A DNA stretch of 36,239 bases from an uncultured Bacilli bacterium (GCA_944350315.1 CALVON010000012.1:1-36239); one strand, 5' to 3'; positions 23,320 through 33,132 are shown, numbered from the stretch's first letter. A program made the numbers and translations. Notes: generated from the sequence alone by a model not told the origin.

Positions 23320-24458
23320 ATGTTATTGGAATAATTGCTGAATATAATCCATTTCATCTAGGTCATGCTTATCAAATAAAAAAAATAAAAGAAATGTATC
23401 CAGAATCAATAGTTGTTTCTATTATTAGCACTTGTTTTACACAACGCGGAGATATTTCAATTATAAATAAATGGGATAAAACAAAAATATGTCTTGAAGA
23501 AGGAATAGATTTAATTATTGAACTACCTACCCTATATGCAACACAATCAGCAGATATCTTTGCATATGGAGCTTTAGCAATATTAAATCAATTTAAAATA
23601 GATACACTCGTTTTTGGAAGCGAAACTAACGATGTTGAACTACTAAAAAAAATGGCAATAACCCAATTACATAATGATGATTATGATAAATCAGTTAAAA
23701 AATATTTATCTTTAGGATATAATTATCCTACTGCTATGAGTAAAGCATTATTTGAAATAGAGAAAATTGAAATAAATAAACCTAATGACTTATTAGCTGT
23801 TTCATATATTAAGCAAATTATAAAAAATAACTATCCAATTACTCCTATTAGCATCAAGAGAATAAATGATTATCATGAAAATAATATTTCAAATATTAAA
23901 AATAATATGGCTAATGCTTCCTTAATTAGAAAAATGTTACTAGATAATAAAGATGTAACTAAATATATACCTTTATCTACAAAAAAATATCTTTTCACTA
24001 TTCCCAAGATTAATGATACATATAAATATTTAAAATATAATATTATTAATAATATTGATACTATGTCATCTTTTCTTGATATTGAAGAAGGAATAGAAAA
24101 AAGAATTATAAAAAATATTAATAAATGTAATTCATGGGAAGAATTAATAATGAATATAAAAACAAAAAGATATACATATAATAAAATCAATCGAATGCTA
24201 CTTCATATTTTATTAAATATTAAAAAAGAAGATAATAATAAAGAGTTTTATCTTAGATTATTAGGATTTAATTCTAGAGGAAAAAGTTATTTAAATAGTA
24301 TTAAGAAAAGTCTAAACATGGAATTATTAACTGGTTATAAACAAAACAAATCAACTATATTAGATATAGAATTTCGTGCTACTTATATTTATTCATTAAT
24401 CGTTAATGACCCATCTTTAATAGAAAAAGAGTATAAAAATAAGCCTATTATAATGTAA
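23316..24458 (+). CDS. tmcAL: tRNA(Met) cytidine acetate ligase TmcAL
   Basis: TmcAL activates acetate with ATP and forms N4-acetylcytidine at the wobble position of elongator tRNA-Met. The N-terminal nucleotidyltransferase fold shows GIIAEYNPFHLGHAYQI with His14 and His17 of the HIGH-like motif, then CFTQRGD, ELPTLYATQSAD and VFGSE, all typical of the YlbM/TmcAL family. The C-terminal half (380 residues in total) is a helical RNA-binding part ending in SLIVNDPSLIEKEYKNKPII. It is the second gene of a pair with the PAP2 phosphatase (ATGA overlap) and converges on the gene at 24463, with only 4 bp between stops. Confidence 0.93.
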   Translation: MNVIGIIAEYNPFHLGHAYQIKKIKEMYPESIVVSIISTCFTQRGDISIINKWDKTKICLEEGIDLIIELPTLYATQSADIFAYGALAILNQFKIDTLVFGSETNDVELLKKMAITQLHNDDYDKSVKKYLSLGYNYPTAMSKALFEIEKIEINKPNDLLAVSYIKQIIKNNYPITPISIKRINDYHENNISNIKNNMANASLIRKMLLDNKDVTKYIPLSTKKYLFTIPKINDTYKYLKYNIINNIDTMSSFLDIEEGIEKRIIKNINKCNSWEELIMNIKTKRYTYNKINRMLLHILLNIKKEDNNKEFYLRLLGFNSRGKSYLNSIKKSLNMELLTGYKQNKSTILDIEFRATYIYSLIVNDPSLIEKEYKNKPIIM

Positions 24459-24462
24459 TAGA

Positions 24463-24882
24463 CTAATTTTTATTATCTAAAATATTTTGTAAACAAACCA
24501 GTAATTTAGCACTCATAAAACTCTTAGCATAAGAATAAATTTTATTTTTTGTAGTTTTAAATAAATATGAAAACTTTAATAAATTATTTTTCTGATTAGT
24601 AATGTTATATATATTTATATAATTAATTACAATATTATTTTTTTCTATACTTTTATATTCAAAATCTTTTTTGCTAAAATTAAAAATATATCTATTAAAA
24701 TGATTGCCATCAACATTATCATATATATCTATAATAATTGCATTTTTTTCTTCGATCATCCTAAATATATAGTTATAATCTTCTAATGATTTATAATCAA
24801 AAATTTCTTTAATAAATAATGTCAATAAATTATTTTTCTCTATCTCTTTTATAAATTTGCTCATCAGTTGTTTTTTATTCAC
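24463..24882 (-). CDS. Small soluble protein of unknown function
   Basis: About 139 residues, beginning MNKKQLMSKFIKEIEKNN. A helical N-terminus is followed by a beta-rich middle (AIIIDIYDNVDGNHFNRYIF, NNIVINYINIYNI) and a basic helix (TKNKIYSYAKSFMSAKLLVC). No domain is recognised. GTG at 24882 is taken as the start, six bases after AGGTG; another GTG at 24891 lies inside the ribosome binding site. It is encoded alone, convergent with tmcAL and divergent from the FemAB gene. Confidence 0.55.
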   Translation of the reverse strand: MNKKQLMSKFIKEIEKNNLLTLFIKEIFDYKSLEDYNYIFRMIEEKNAIIIDIYDNVDGNHFNRYIFNFSKKDFEYKSIEKNNIVINYINIYNITNQKNNLLKFSYLFKTTKNKIYSYAKSFMSAKLLVCLQNILDNKN

Positions 24883-25033
24883 ATCTATCACCTACTTTCT
24901 AAATTTATCATATTAATCTTACTAAGTCAATTTATATTGCTAAAAATAGCGTATTTGTTAACCAATTGGTAACATTTTGCTTTTGTTTTTAATATATTTA
25001 TGTTATAATACAGTGAATAAGGAGATGATAGCT

Positions 25034-26272
25034 ATGAAAATAATTGAATTAACAAATACTCAATATAGAAATTTTTCGAATGCTCATAGCTATAGAAATT
25101 TTGGCCAAAGCATCGAATTTTCTATGATTCAAGTTAATTTTGACAAAAAAAAATTATTCCTTGGCTTGATTGACGAGAAAAATAATATTCATGCTGCAAC
25201 TTTAATTTTAATAACTAATATATCTCCTGGAATAAAAGAAGCTATTTCACCCGATGGTTTTTTAATAGATTATGCTGATTTCGATCTTGTAAAAGTATTT
25301 ACGATGGAAATAAAAAAATATTTATATAAACACAAAGTAACTTATTTAATAACTAATCCAATGTATAAACATAAAGTATATAATAAAAAAGGAAATGTAA
25401 TACAAAATAATGAATATATATTAAATAATTTATATTCACTAGATTATAATAATATTGAATATAGCAACGATTTTGAAAAATATGATGTTATTATTGAAAA
25501 CAATGATAGTTATCATGATATATATAGACATTTTAATCGAAATACAAAAAGAAATATAAAAGAAGCTATGAAATATGGAATTTCGTTAAGTAAAGGAAAT
25601 ATAAAGGATATTGAAAAAGCTTATAATATTTTTAAAAAGAAGACTTCAAATAGTCTTTCTTATTATCAAAATTTAATGAGTATATATAACAATCGTGATA
25701 ATAAAATGGAAATCTTTTTTGCTAAATTAAATCCACATACATTTTTAGTAAAAAGTAAAGAAATATATGAAAAAGAAAAGAAAAAGAATGAAAATATTCA
25801 TAAAATGATTAATGATAGACGAGGAAATGTAACAGAAAAAATTATTAATAAAAAAATAGATTCTGATAAATTATTAGAGAAATGTTATGAAAATTTAAAT
25901 AAGGCGATTCAAATTAATTCTAAATATTCTGAAGATATTATTGTTGGTACATCTTTAGTTATTAGAAATAATAAAGAAATTTATTTTTTAATTGATGGGT
26001 ATCAAGAACTATATCGGACAATTCATTCCACACATATTTTAAAATGGGCAATTATAAAGAAATATTTTAATATGGGTTATCGTATTTTTAACCTTGGAGA
26101 AATATATAAAAATTATTATGATAAATCTAGTAAATATTATGGGCAATATATGTATAAAATTGGATTCGGAGGAAATATTGTTGAATATCCGCCTAATTTA
26201 CTATTAATAATTAATAAACCTTTGTATAAAGCCTATTGCAAAATCAAAAATTTTAATTTCTTAAAAAAATAA
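25034..26272 (+). CDS. FemAB-type peptidoglycan interpeptide-bridge ligase
   Basis: FemA/FemB/FemX enzymes add amino acids from aminoacyl-tRNA to the stem peptide of lipid II, building the cross-bridge. This 412-residue protein has the tandem GNAT-like layout: an early half with NRNTKRNIKEAMKYGISLSK, an inserted charged coiled coil (about 235-300, rich in Lys/Glu) that binds tRNA in the family, and a late half with TSLVIRNNKEIYFLIDGY, HILKWAIIKKYFNMGYRIFN and KIGFGGNIVEYP. The start ATG at 25034 has AAGGAG nine bases upstream; the open frame begins further up within the promoter. It indicates a peptidoglycan wall with a branched bridge. Confidence 0.88.
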   Translation: MKIIELTNTQYRNFSNAHSYRNFGQSIEFSMIQVNFDKKKLFLGLIDEKNNIHAATLILITNISPGIKEAISPDGFLIDYADFDLVKVFTMEIKKYLYKHKVTYLITNPMYKHKVYNKKGNVIQNNEYILNNLYSLDYNNIEYSNDFEKYDVIIENNDSYHDIYRHFNRNTKRNIKEAMKYGISLSKGNIKDIEKAYNIFKKKTSNSLSYYQNLMSIYNNRDNKMEIFFAKLNPHTFLVKSKEIYEKEKKKNENIHKMINDRRGNVTEKIINKKIDSDKLLEKCYENLNKAIQINSKYSEDIIVGTSLVIRNNKEIYFLIDGYQELYRTIHSTHILKWAIIKKYFNMGYRIFNLGEIYKNYYDKSSKYYGQYMYKIGFGGNIVEYPPNLLLIINKPLYKAYCKIKNFNFLKK

Positions 26273-26297
26273 AAACTATCTAAAATTTAGTTTTTAT
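26271..26297. terminator. Shared bidirectional terminator between the FemAB gene and miaA
   Basis: AAAAACTA (26271-26278) and TAGTTTTT (26288-26295) form an inverted repeat that overlaps the ends of both convergent genes, with A and T tracts on both sides. Confidence 0.65.
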
Positions 26298-27183
26298 TTT
26301 TATTATCAATAAATTGACATATTTCTTCTATTGTATTAGAAAAATTAGAAAAATCTACTGTAAACCAATTAATATTAAACTGATTATTAAAAAAAGTATA
26401 TTGTCTTTTAGCATATCGTCTAGAATTTCTTTTTATTAAGTTAATTGCTTCATCATAATCAATAGTTTTATCAAAATAGGCATATAATTCTTTATATCCG
26501 ATACCACTAAGTAATGGTTTAGTTCTTATATTTTTATCATAAAAAGATTTTACTTCTTTAAATAAACCATCTTCTAACATTTTATCTACTCTTTTATTAA
26601 TTCTATCATATAATAACTCTCTATCACATGTTAAACCAATAAATATAGTATCATATAGTAAATTATTACCTTTATTGTTTTCTTTGATTGAATGATTATT
26701 TTGCAGATAATAATTTAATGCTCTAATAATCCTTCTACGATTATTTTTATCTATTTTAATATCCTTATCTAAAGATATTAATCTTTTATATAAATCTTTT
26801 GTTTCAATGTCATTATATTCTCTATTTATAATATTACTTTCATCAAGCGTATAATCAAATAATGCACTTTTAATATATAGCCCTGTTCCTCCTACTATAA
26901 TTGGAGTCTTTCCTCTTTCTTGAATTTCTTGAATTTTCTTTCGGCAATCTTTTTGATAATCATATATTGAATATTCTTCATTTACTTCTTTTATTGAAAA
27001 TAAATGATGTATAATTCCCTCTTTCTCTTCTTCCTTTATTTTTGCCGATCCAATATCTAATCCTTTATATATTTGAATAGCATCACCATTAATAATTTCA
27101 CCATTATATTTTTTTGCTAAATTGATACTTAATTCAGTCTTGCCTACTCCTGTTGGACCGGTTATAACAATTATTTTGTTCAT
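26287..27183 (-). CDS. miaA: tRNA dimethylallyltransferase MiaA
   Basis: MiaA transfers a dimethylallyl group to A37 of tRNAs that read UNN codons. It has the P-loop GPTGVGKTELS at the N-terminus, NGDAIQIYKGLDIGSAK, HHLF, IVGGTGLYIKSAL, and the C-terminal IGYKEL and RRYAKRQYTFFNN motifs. At 298 residues it is of normal length. ATG at 27183 is the start (GGAG nine bases upstream) and shares one base with the TGA stop of the preceding gene; TTG at 27186 is less likely. It is last in a mutL - unknown - miaA operon, the common mutL-miaA pairing with one gene inserted. Confidence 0.96.
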   Translation of the reverse strand: MNKIIVITGPTGVGKTELSINLAKKYNGEIINGDAIQIYKGLDIGSAKIKEEEKEGIIHHLFSIKEVNEEYSIYDYQKDCRKKIQEIQERGKTPIIVGGTGLYIKSALFDYTLDESNIINREYNDIETKDLYKRLISLDKDIKIDKNNRRRIIRALNYYLQNNHSIKENNKGNNLLYDTIFIGLTCDRELLYDRINKRVDKMLEDGLFKEVKSFYDKNIRTKPLLSGIGYKELYAYFDKTIDYDEAINLIKRNSRRYAKRQYTFFNNQFNINWFTVDFSNFSNTIEEICQFIDNKNKN

Positions 27184-27710
27184 CAATTATTTCTCCTTAA
27201 CAACAACTTTCTTTTTGTAATATTGTAATTTAATTTTACTATGAGTTTGTGACTAATTCTTCTTTGCCAAAATTTCATTTCTTTATATTGACAGTATAAC
27301 AATTCATCAATTTGCTCAAAATCTAAAGACTGTTTAGCATTTATAATTTCTTTTATTTTATCCCAAAGAATATCATCTGAAACAATTACTTTAAAGTAAG
27401 GGTAAAAAAATTTATTACTTAATTCATGAGCTTCTTCATCAATCATTAAATTCATATTATTAAAGAAATGAACTACATAAAATAAAAATATATACTCATA
27501 TAAATAACGTTCTTGAGAATTAAAATTTATCTCCATATAATCTTCTTTAATATCATTTAATACGAGCTGAAAACACAAAGTATTTTCTTTATCACCTACA
27601 CTTAGTATAACAAATGAATGATCATTTTCTTCTTGTTCTACTATTTTATAATAAAGTTCTAAGAGGCTATCAAATTCATTAGCAAGACATTCTAATTTAC
27701 TCAAAAACAC
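27183..27710 (-). CDS. Protein of unknown function between mutL and miaA
   Basis: This 175-residue soluble protein starts with GTG (27710) five bases after the mutL stop, with AAGGAG about 12 bases upstream. The sequence is helical and acidic at first (ECLANEFDSLLELYYKIVEQ), with a beta segment (FVILSVGDKENTLCFQLVLN) and an aromatic-rich helix (YLYEYIFLFYVVHFFNNMN). It ends in a strongly basic tail (KRKLLLRRNN). The stop shares one base with the miaA start, so it is tightly coupled. I do not recognise a family. Confidence 0.75.
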   Translation of the reverse strand: MFLSKLECLANEFDSLLELYYKIVEQEENDHSFVILSVGDKENTLCFQLVLNDIKEDYMEINFNSQERYLYEYIFLFYVVHFFNNMNLMIDEEAHELSNKFFYPYFKVIVSDDILWDKIKEIINAKQSLDFEQIDELLYCQYKEMKFWQRRISHKLIVKLNYNITKRKLLLRRNN

Positions 27711-27715
27711 ATTTA

Positions 27716-29518
27716 CTATATGCTCCTTTTAAACATTTTTTCAAGTTCATAGATACTAAAATGAATTATTGCTGGTCTACCATGTGGACAATTGTAAGGA
27801 TTTTTGCATTTTCTTAAATCGTTTATTAGAGATTCCATAGATGGTTTATCAATATATGTATTTGCTTTAATACTCATCTTACAACTAACCATTTTAGCTA
27901 AATTATCATTAAATTTTTCTAAAGAAAAATCTTTTTCTTTATTAATAATAAGTTCTACAATCCTTTTAAATGTCTCTTCTTCATAACCAGTATTCCACCA
28001 TGTTGGATGACTTACTACCCTTACAGAAGATACGCCAAACTCTTCTATTTCTATTTTTAAATTAGCTAATATATCAAGATTTTCTTTAAGTATAAGATAT
28101 TCATTTTGTGGTAATTCTAAAACAATTGGCACTATAGGTCTTATTGTATTTCCATCATGATGACTAAGCTGGTAGCTAACTTTTTCATAATTTATTCTTT
28201 CCTTAGCAGCATGTTGATCTATTAAATAAATTCCTTTTTCGTTTTCACACACAATATAAGTTCCTAAAAGAAGACCTACAGGATATAATTCTGGTAATTT
28301 TTCATTGTCAGAAACAGTTATTACTTCACTTATATTGTTATCTTGTAATACCTCTAATACCTCGTTATCGTCTGAATCTCTATAATTTACTAAATCTTCT
28401 AATTTATTTTTATATTGGCTTTTTTCTTCTTCTACAAAAGATGTTGCTCTTTCAATATTCAAAGTTAGGTTTTCATATTTTTCTTTTTTAATTTCATCTT
28501 CTTTAACTACATTTATATTTGGTATTAATAATTTATCTTTTAAAGCATTAATTATAACTGTCTTAATTAATACTGTTAGTTCGTCAAAATTACTAAATTT
28601 TATATCTAATTTAGAAGGATGAATATTAACATCTAATAAGCTTGGATCACATGTAATATTAATGATACATATTGGATATCTACTATCTTCTTTATAGTTG
28701 CTATAAGCTTCATTTATTATTCTATATAAGGTAGTATTTTTAACAACTCTTCCATTAACAATAGTAGTAATATGATTTTTATTTGATCTAGTTACCTCTG
28801 GCAATGAGATATAACCAGAGATTTCATAGTCGTCATTATCCCCTTTTATACTTATCATTTTTTTAGTAATATTCACCCCATATATACTATTAAAAACTTT
28901 TAGCAAATTACCACTTCCATTAGTAATTAGTAATTCTCTATCATCATTTTTTAAAACGAAACGAATATCTGGATATGACATAGCCATTTTATTGATATAA
29001 TCAATAACATTAGAAAGTTCTGAATAACTACTTGATAAATGTTTAAGCCTTGCAGGTGTATTATAAAATAAATTAGTTATTCTAAAGCTTGAACCTTTTT
29101 TAGAAGCAATATCTTTTTCTTCTAATATTTTTCCACCCTTTATATGAATAAATGTTCCAATTTCTTCATCTTTATAACAGGTTTTTAATTCAACTTCAGA
29201 AACTGCTGCTATAGATGGTAGAGCTTCTCCTCTAAATCCTAATGAACATATATTAAATAAATCATCATCATCATATAATTTACTAGTAGCATGTCTTAAA
29301 AAGGCATTATGAGCATCATCTTTATCCATACCAATACCATCATCAATTATTTTTATTTCTCTAAACCCAGATTCCTTTAGCTCAATAATTATTTCCCTAC
29401 TCTTTGCATCAATTGAATTTTCTACTAATTCTTTAACAACAGATAATATCTTTTCTACAACCTCGCCAGCTGCTATCTTATTTGCTAATGAATCACTCAT
29501 AACTTTTATACTACTCAT
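27716..29518 (-). CDS. mutL: DNA mismatch repair protein MutL (endonuclease type)
   Basis: MutL links mismatch-bound MutS to strand cutting. The GHKL ATPase N-terminus has IAAGEVVEKILSVVKELVEN, DDGIGM, RHATSK, GFRGEAL and FYNTPARLKHL. The C-terminal domain has the metal-dependent nicking motif DQHAAKERINYE (Asp434) and CPHGRP near the end, as in Bacillus MutL; this type acts where MutH is absent. At 600 residues it is of usual length. The region around 335-395 is a variable, charged linker. ATG at 29518 has GAAGGTG upstream. It heads the mutL - unknown - miaA operon. Confidence 0.97.
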   Translation of the reverse strand: MSSIKVMSDSLANKIAAGEVVEKILSVVKELVENSIDAKSREIIIELKESGFREIKIIDDGIGMDKDDAHNAFLRHATSKLYDDDDLFNICSLGFRGEALPSIAAVSEVELKTCYKDEEIGTFIHIKGGKILEEKDIASKKGSSFRITNLFYNTPARLKHLSSSYSELSNVIDYINKMAMSYPDIRFVLKNDDRELLITNGSGNLLKVFNSIYGVNITKKMISIKGDNDDYEISGYISLPEVTRSNKNHITTIVNGRVVKNTTLYRIINEAYSNYKEDSRYPICIINITCDPSLLDVNIHPSKLDIKFSNFDELTVLIKTVIINALKDKLLIPNINVVKEDEIKKEKYENLTLNIERATSFVEEEKSQYKNKLEDLVNYRDSDDNEVLEVLQDNNISEVITVSDNEKLPELYPVGLLLGTYIVCENEKGIYLIDQHAAKERINYEKVSYQLSHHDGNTIRPIVPIVLELPQNEYLILKENLDILANLKIEIEEFGVSSVRVVSHPTWWNTGYEEETFKRIVELIINKEKDFSLEKFNDNLAKMVSCKMSIKANTYIDKPSMESLINDLRKCKNPYNCPHGRPAIIHFSIYELEKMFKRSI

Positions 29519-29572
29519 AAATTCACCTTCTAAAAATATTATATCAAAAATCTGGTAATACTAAAATAAATT

Positions 29573-32050
29573 TTACTTATTTTGGGCTTTTTTTATTTTT
29601 AAAATATCAAATGAAAAGGTAGCTAATATTGATATTATTACTACTAATATTAGATGTTTTATATCTAATCTAGTGGTTCCTACTATTTTATTTAAAAAAG
29701 GAACATATATGATTAGTAATAACATAATTAATATAATAGAGTTTATAAATACTATCGTTTTATCTTTTAAGTCGGCAATTAAATTCTTAATAGCTATTTC
29801 ATTTGATTGAAGTACATACACTAAAAATATATTAGATAATACTAATACTGAAAATGAAAACGTCAAAGCGAAATCTTGATCGTAGCCATTTTTTATTAAA
29901 CAGTAATAGCTTATGAAAAATGCTAAAAATATAGTAAATCCTTGAAAAATACTTTTTATTATGTCTTTTTTTGCAATGATTGAATCTGTTATTTTCCTTG
30001 GTTTTTTGTCCATGACATTTCTTTCAGGCATTATTTTTTGAAAGATAATTGAAGAAGTAGGATCAATAATTAATTCTAGTAGGACAATATGAATAGGTAA
30101 TAATAACATAGGTAAATTAAATAATGGTACAAAAAGTGAAGCTAAAGCTATTGGCATATGTATTGCTAAAATGTATGCTATTGCTTTCTTTATATTGTTA
30201 TAAATAGTTCTACCATTCTTAATTGCCTCTACAATTGTATTAAAATTATCATCCATAAGTATCATATCTGCTGCTTCTTTAGCAACATTTGTTCCCCTTT
30301 GCCCCATAGCAATTCCAATTTCAGCCTTTTTCAAAGCTGGTGCATCATTTACGCCATCTCCAGTCATTGCTACAACTTCATTATTTTTTTGTAGAGCATT
30401 TACGATTCTCATTTTATGATTTGGAAAAACGCGTGCAAATATATTTGTATCTTTAACTTTTTCTATTAGCTCTTCATCACTCATTTTTTCTAATTCAAAC
30501 CCTGTTATAACGTTATCATTATATTTTAATCCAATTTGTTTAGCAATTCCTTTAGCGGTATTTCCATTATCTCCTGTTATCATTATAACTCTAATTCCAG
30601 CATTATAACATGATTTTATGGATTCTTTGACACCTCTTCTAGGTGGATCAACTAAAGCAATAAGGCCACAAAATGATAATTTATTATCCTTTAATTTTTT
30701 AGATATTTTTTTAATATTATCGTTCATAGCTACTGCTAAAACTCTATATCCTAAGCTAGAATATTCATTTATTTTATTTTCAATTTTTTTAATAGATTTA
30801 TTATCTAATTCACATAATGGTAATACATTTTCATATGCACCTTTTACACATAATGTAAATTTATCTTTAATATTCCATATTTGCCCCATCATCTTATCTT
30901 CATCATTAAAGACATATTCATATACTAAATCATTATCATAAATATTTCTTTCAATTTTATTATTAAAACAATATTCTTGAATACCTTTCTCCATTGGATC
31001 ATATGGATCTTTAGGACATGCTAATGCTGCTGCAAGAAAAAAATTTTTATTATTATAATATATATCTTTAACGGTCATTTTGTTTTGTGTCAGAGTACCA
31101 GTTTTATCAGTACATAAAACAGTTACTGCTCCCAAAGTTTCTACTGTTTTCATATTCTTTGTTAAAGTATTCTTTCTAGCTAACTTCCATGCTCCCATTG
31201 CTAAAAAAACAGTTAAGACTACGGGTATTTCTTCAGGAATTGTAGCCATTGCCACAGTAATACCTGATAATATTGAATTTATAATTCTTTCTTGTAGCCC
31301 ATATTGAATATTAGTAACAAAATTAATTAATATAACTGAAACAAAAAATAATAAGCTTATAACAGTACATACCATGATTAATTTTCTAATTTGTTTTTCA
31401 AGTGGAGTCTTTTCTTTAATAATTGAATTTAAAGCTTTCCCTATTTTTCCATATTCTGTATTAATTCCTACACTGGTAACCTTTATAATTGCTGAACCAT
31501 TTGTTACATCTGTCCCAGAATAGCACATATTTAGTTTAAAATGGTTTTCACTATCGTCTTTAATTTTTTTATATACAACTTCAGATTCTCCAGTTAATGC
31601 TGATTCATTTATCCCTAATCCTTGACATTTTAAAATTATTCCATCAGCTGGTATTTTATCGCCCTCTTCTAATAAGACAATATCACCGACGACAATTTCT
31701 CTACTATCGATTGTAATCATTTTACCATTTCTAATTACTTTTACATTTAAAGAAGACAGCATATTAAGAGCATCTAGTGCCTTATCTGTTTTTTGTTCTT
31801 GAATAAATTCTATTCCACTTATAAAAAAAACAAAGCAAAGCATTATTATTCCATCTCCAAAATTTCCTAATATAAAGTATATACTTGCAGTTATAATTAA
31901 TAATAAGAACATCGGCTCAGTAAATATATGCAGTATTTTTTTTAATAAACTTTCTTTTTTCTCTTTTTCAATTTCATTTATGCCATACTTTTCTCTAGAT
32001 TTAATAACCTCTTCATCCGTAAGGCCAACATATTTATTTTTGTTATTCAT
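29573..32050 (-). CDS. P-type cation-transporting ATPase (P2/calcium-pump type)
   Basis: This 825-residue pump has an N-terminal cation-ATPase segment (YVGLTDEEVIKSREKYGIN), actuator loop TGES, catalytic DKTGTLT (Asp315), the ATP-site KGAYENV, and hinge motifs MITGDNGNTAKGIA and GDGVNDAP, plus about ten membrane helices. Membrane helix 4 reads ATIPEEIPVVLTVF, with no CPC motif, which places it with P2-type (calcium-like) pumps rather than with heavy-metal P1B pumps. It lies 21 bp behind an ArsR-type metal sensor gene and is very likely controlled by it. The substrate is probably a divalent cation; calcium is the default guess. AAGGAG precedes the ATG. Confidence 0.92.
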   Translation of the reverse strand: MNNKNKYVGLTDEEVIKSREKYGINEIEKEKKESLLKKILHIFTEPMFLLLIITASIYFILGNFGDGIIMLCFVFFISGIEFIQEQKTDKALDALNMLSSLNVKVIRNGKMITIDSREIVVGDIVLLEEGDKIPADGIILKCQGLGINESALTGESEVVYKKIKDDSENHFKLNMCYSGTDVTNGSAIIKVTSVGINTEYGKIGKALNSIIKEKTPLEKQIRKLIMVCTVISLLFFVSVILINFVTNIQYGLQERIINSILSGITVAMATIPEEIPVVLTVFLAMGAWKLARKNTLTKNMKTVETLGAVTVLCTDKTGTLTQNKMTVKDIYYNNKNFFLAAALACPKDPYDPMEKGIQEYCFNNKIERNIYDNDLVYEYVFNDEDKMMGQIWNIKDKFTLCVKGAYENVLPLCELDNKSIKKIENKINEYSSLGYRVLAVAMNDNIKKISKKLKDNKLSFCGLIALVDPPRRGVKESIKSCYNAGIRVIMITGDNGNTAKGIAKQIGLKYNDNVITGFELEKMSDEELIEKVKDTNIFARVFPNHKMRIVNALQKNNEVVAMTGDGVNDAPALKKAEIGIAMGQRGTNVAKEAADMILMDDNFNTIVEAIKNGRTIYNNIKKAIAYILAIHMPIALASLFVPLFNLPMLLLPIHIVLLELIIDPTSSIIFQKIMPERNVMDKKPRKITDSIIAKKDIIKSIFQGFTIFLAFFISYYCLIKNGYDQDFALTFSFSVLVLSNIFLVYVLQSNEIAIKNLIADLKDKTIVFINSIILIMLLLIIYVPFLNKIVGTTRLDIKHLILVVIISILATFSFDILKIKKAQNK

Positions 32051-32071
32051 ATCATAACATCTCCTTATAAG

Positions 32072-32368
32072 TTATTTTATTATTTCTTCAATATGATCAA
32101 ATCCATATTCAAGAATTCCTCTTACATGTTCATCAGTAATACTATAATATACTGATTGTCCTCTCTTTTCGTATTTAACTAAATTATATAATCTTAATAT
32201 TTTTAATTGATGTGATATTGCCGATTGACTCATCTTTAGTTTTTCGCTAATTTCATTAACATATTTTCCACCATTTAATAATTCGTATAAGATATTTAGT
32301 CTAGTATTATCCCCAAACACTTTATAAAATTCACTTAATTTTGAAATAATATCCATATTATTATTCAT
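32072..32368 (-). CDS. ArsR/SmtB-family metal-sensing repressor
   Basis: This 98-residue winged-helix repressor has DNTRLNILYELLNGGKYVNE, SEKLKMSQSAISHQLKILRL (recognition helix) and a wing KYEKRGQSVYYS. In the last helix, Asp79, His81, His92 and Glu95 occupy the spacing of the alpha-5 zinc/cobalt site of CzrA/SmtB (there Asp, His, His, His/Glu). The Cys-based sites of ArsR/CadC are absent. It heads an operon with the P-type ATPase, and a matching palindromic operator lies at its promoter. The start ATG has AGGAGG five bases upstream. Zinc or cobalt sensing is inferred from the site. Confidence 0.92.
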   Translation of the reverse strand: MNNNMDIISKLSEFYKVFGDNTRLNILYELLNGGKYVNEISEKLKMSQSAISHQLKILRLYNLVKYEKRGQSVYYSITDEHVRGILEYGFDHIEEIIK

Positions 32369-32381
32369 ATAACCTCCTATT

Positions 32382-32432
32382 TATGAATAATTGTTCATAT
32401 ATTCATTATATATAATTACTAAAATTTGTCAA
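32382..32432 (-). promoter_or_regulatory. Promoter and ArsR-type operator of the ATPase operon
   Basis: On the minus strand, TTGACA (32432-32427), a 16-bp spacer and TATAAT (32410-32405) are followed within 6 bp by the palindrome TATGAACAATTATTCATA (32399-32382). This is the typical 12-2-12-like operator form of SmtB/CzrA repressors, placed to block transcription until metal is bound. Confidence 0.8.
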
Positions 32433-32484
32433 TACAATTCTAGTAAAATACACTTATTATATTATATAGTTATTTTTAAAAAAA

Positions 32485-32513
32485 TTGACAATTGAACAGA
32501 AGTATGCTATTAT
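32485..32513 (+). promoter_or_regulatory. Promoter of the J-domain operon, shared type with 21960
   Basis: TTGACA (32485-32490), a 17-bp spacer ATTGAACAGAAGTATGC and TATTAT (32508-32513). The spacer is nearly identical to that at 21966-21982. Confidence 0.8.
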
Positions 32514-32539
32514 ATTCAGCCAGAAAGTGGGGAAAATAT

Positions 32540-33127
32540 ATGACAAAGGAAAAAGCTTTAAAGTTATTAAATTTAATTGAACCATTTACAGAAGATGATT
32601 TAAATAAAGCTTTTCGTTCTCTAACAAATAAGTGGCATCCTGATAAATTTGCATCTGATACTCCTGAATATATACAAACTCAAGAAAAAATGACGGAGCT
32701 AAATATTGCTAGAGATACATTAAAGAAAATACTTAAGGAAAGAGATAAAAATTATAATGCTTATCAGACTGGAATCAATAAGAAGAATATTGATGCTTAT
32801 AAATCTCTATTGGCTGACAAATTGGCTAAATATATATCTGATAAATCTATGAGCACTAGTTTAAAAAAATATTATGATGATATTAGACAATTAATTAGTT
32901 CATTTATTATAGAAACTAAAAATATTTATCAATTTGCTGAGATAAATGCTATTTATGCGGAATATGATAAAAAAATTATTGATGTTTTTTATAAACTTAA
33001 AAAAGATATTTTTAGTAAAATTGGTATTGATGAGAGTGTTGTAACTGAATCAATTAATTACAATTGTACTATTGTAGAGTTTTATGATCAAATAGTTAAA
33101 TTAATAAATAGGTATAAAAAAAATTAA
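32540..33127 (+). CDS. J-domain (DnaJ-like) protein
   Basis: About 195 residues. The N-terminal J domain has helix I (KEKALKLLNLIE), helix II (LNKAFRSLTNKW), the HPD loop (His33-Pro-Asp) and helix III, so it should stimulate an Hsp70 ATPase. The remainder is a charged helical region (YKSLLADKLAKYISDK, YYDDIRQLISSFIIET) without the Gly/Phe, zinc or C-terminal domains of true DnaJ, so it is a specialised co-chaperone. ATG at 32540 follows GTGGGG. The open frame reaches back to 32492, but that would start inside the promoter. The next gene follows after 5 bp, so the two form an operon. Confidence 0.85.
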   Translation: MTKEKALKLLNLIEPFTEDDLNKAFRSLTNKWHPDKFASDTPEYIQTQEKMTELNIARDTLKKILKERDKNYNAYQTGINKKNIDAYKSLLADKLAKYISDKSMSTSLKKYYDDIRQLISSFIIETKNIYQFAEINAIYAEYDKKIIDVFYKLKKDIFSKIGIDESVVTESINYNCTIVEFYDQIVKLINRYKKN

Positions 33128-33132
33128 AAGAA

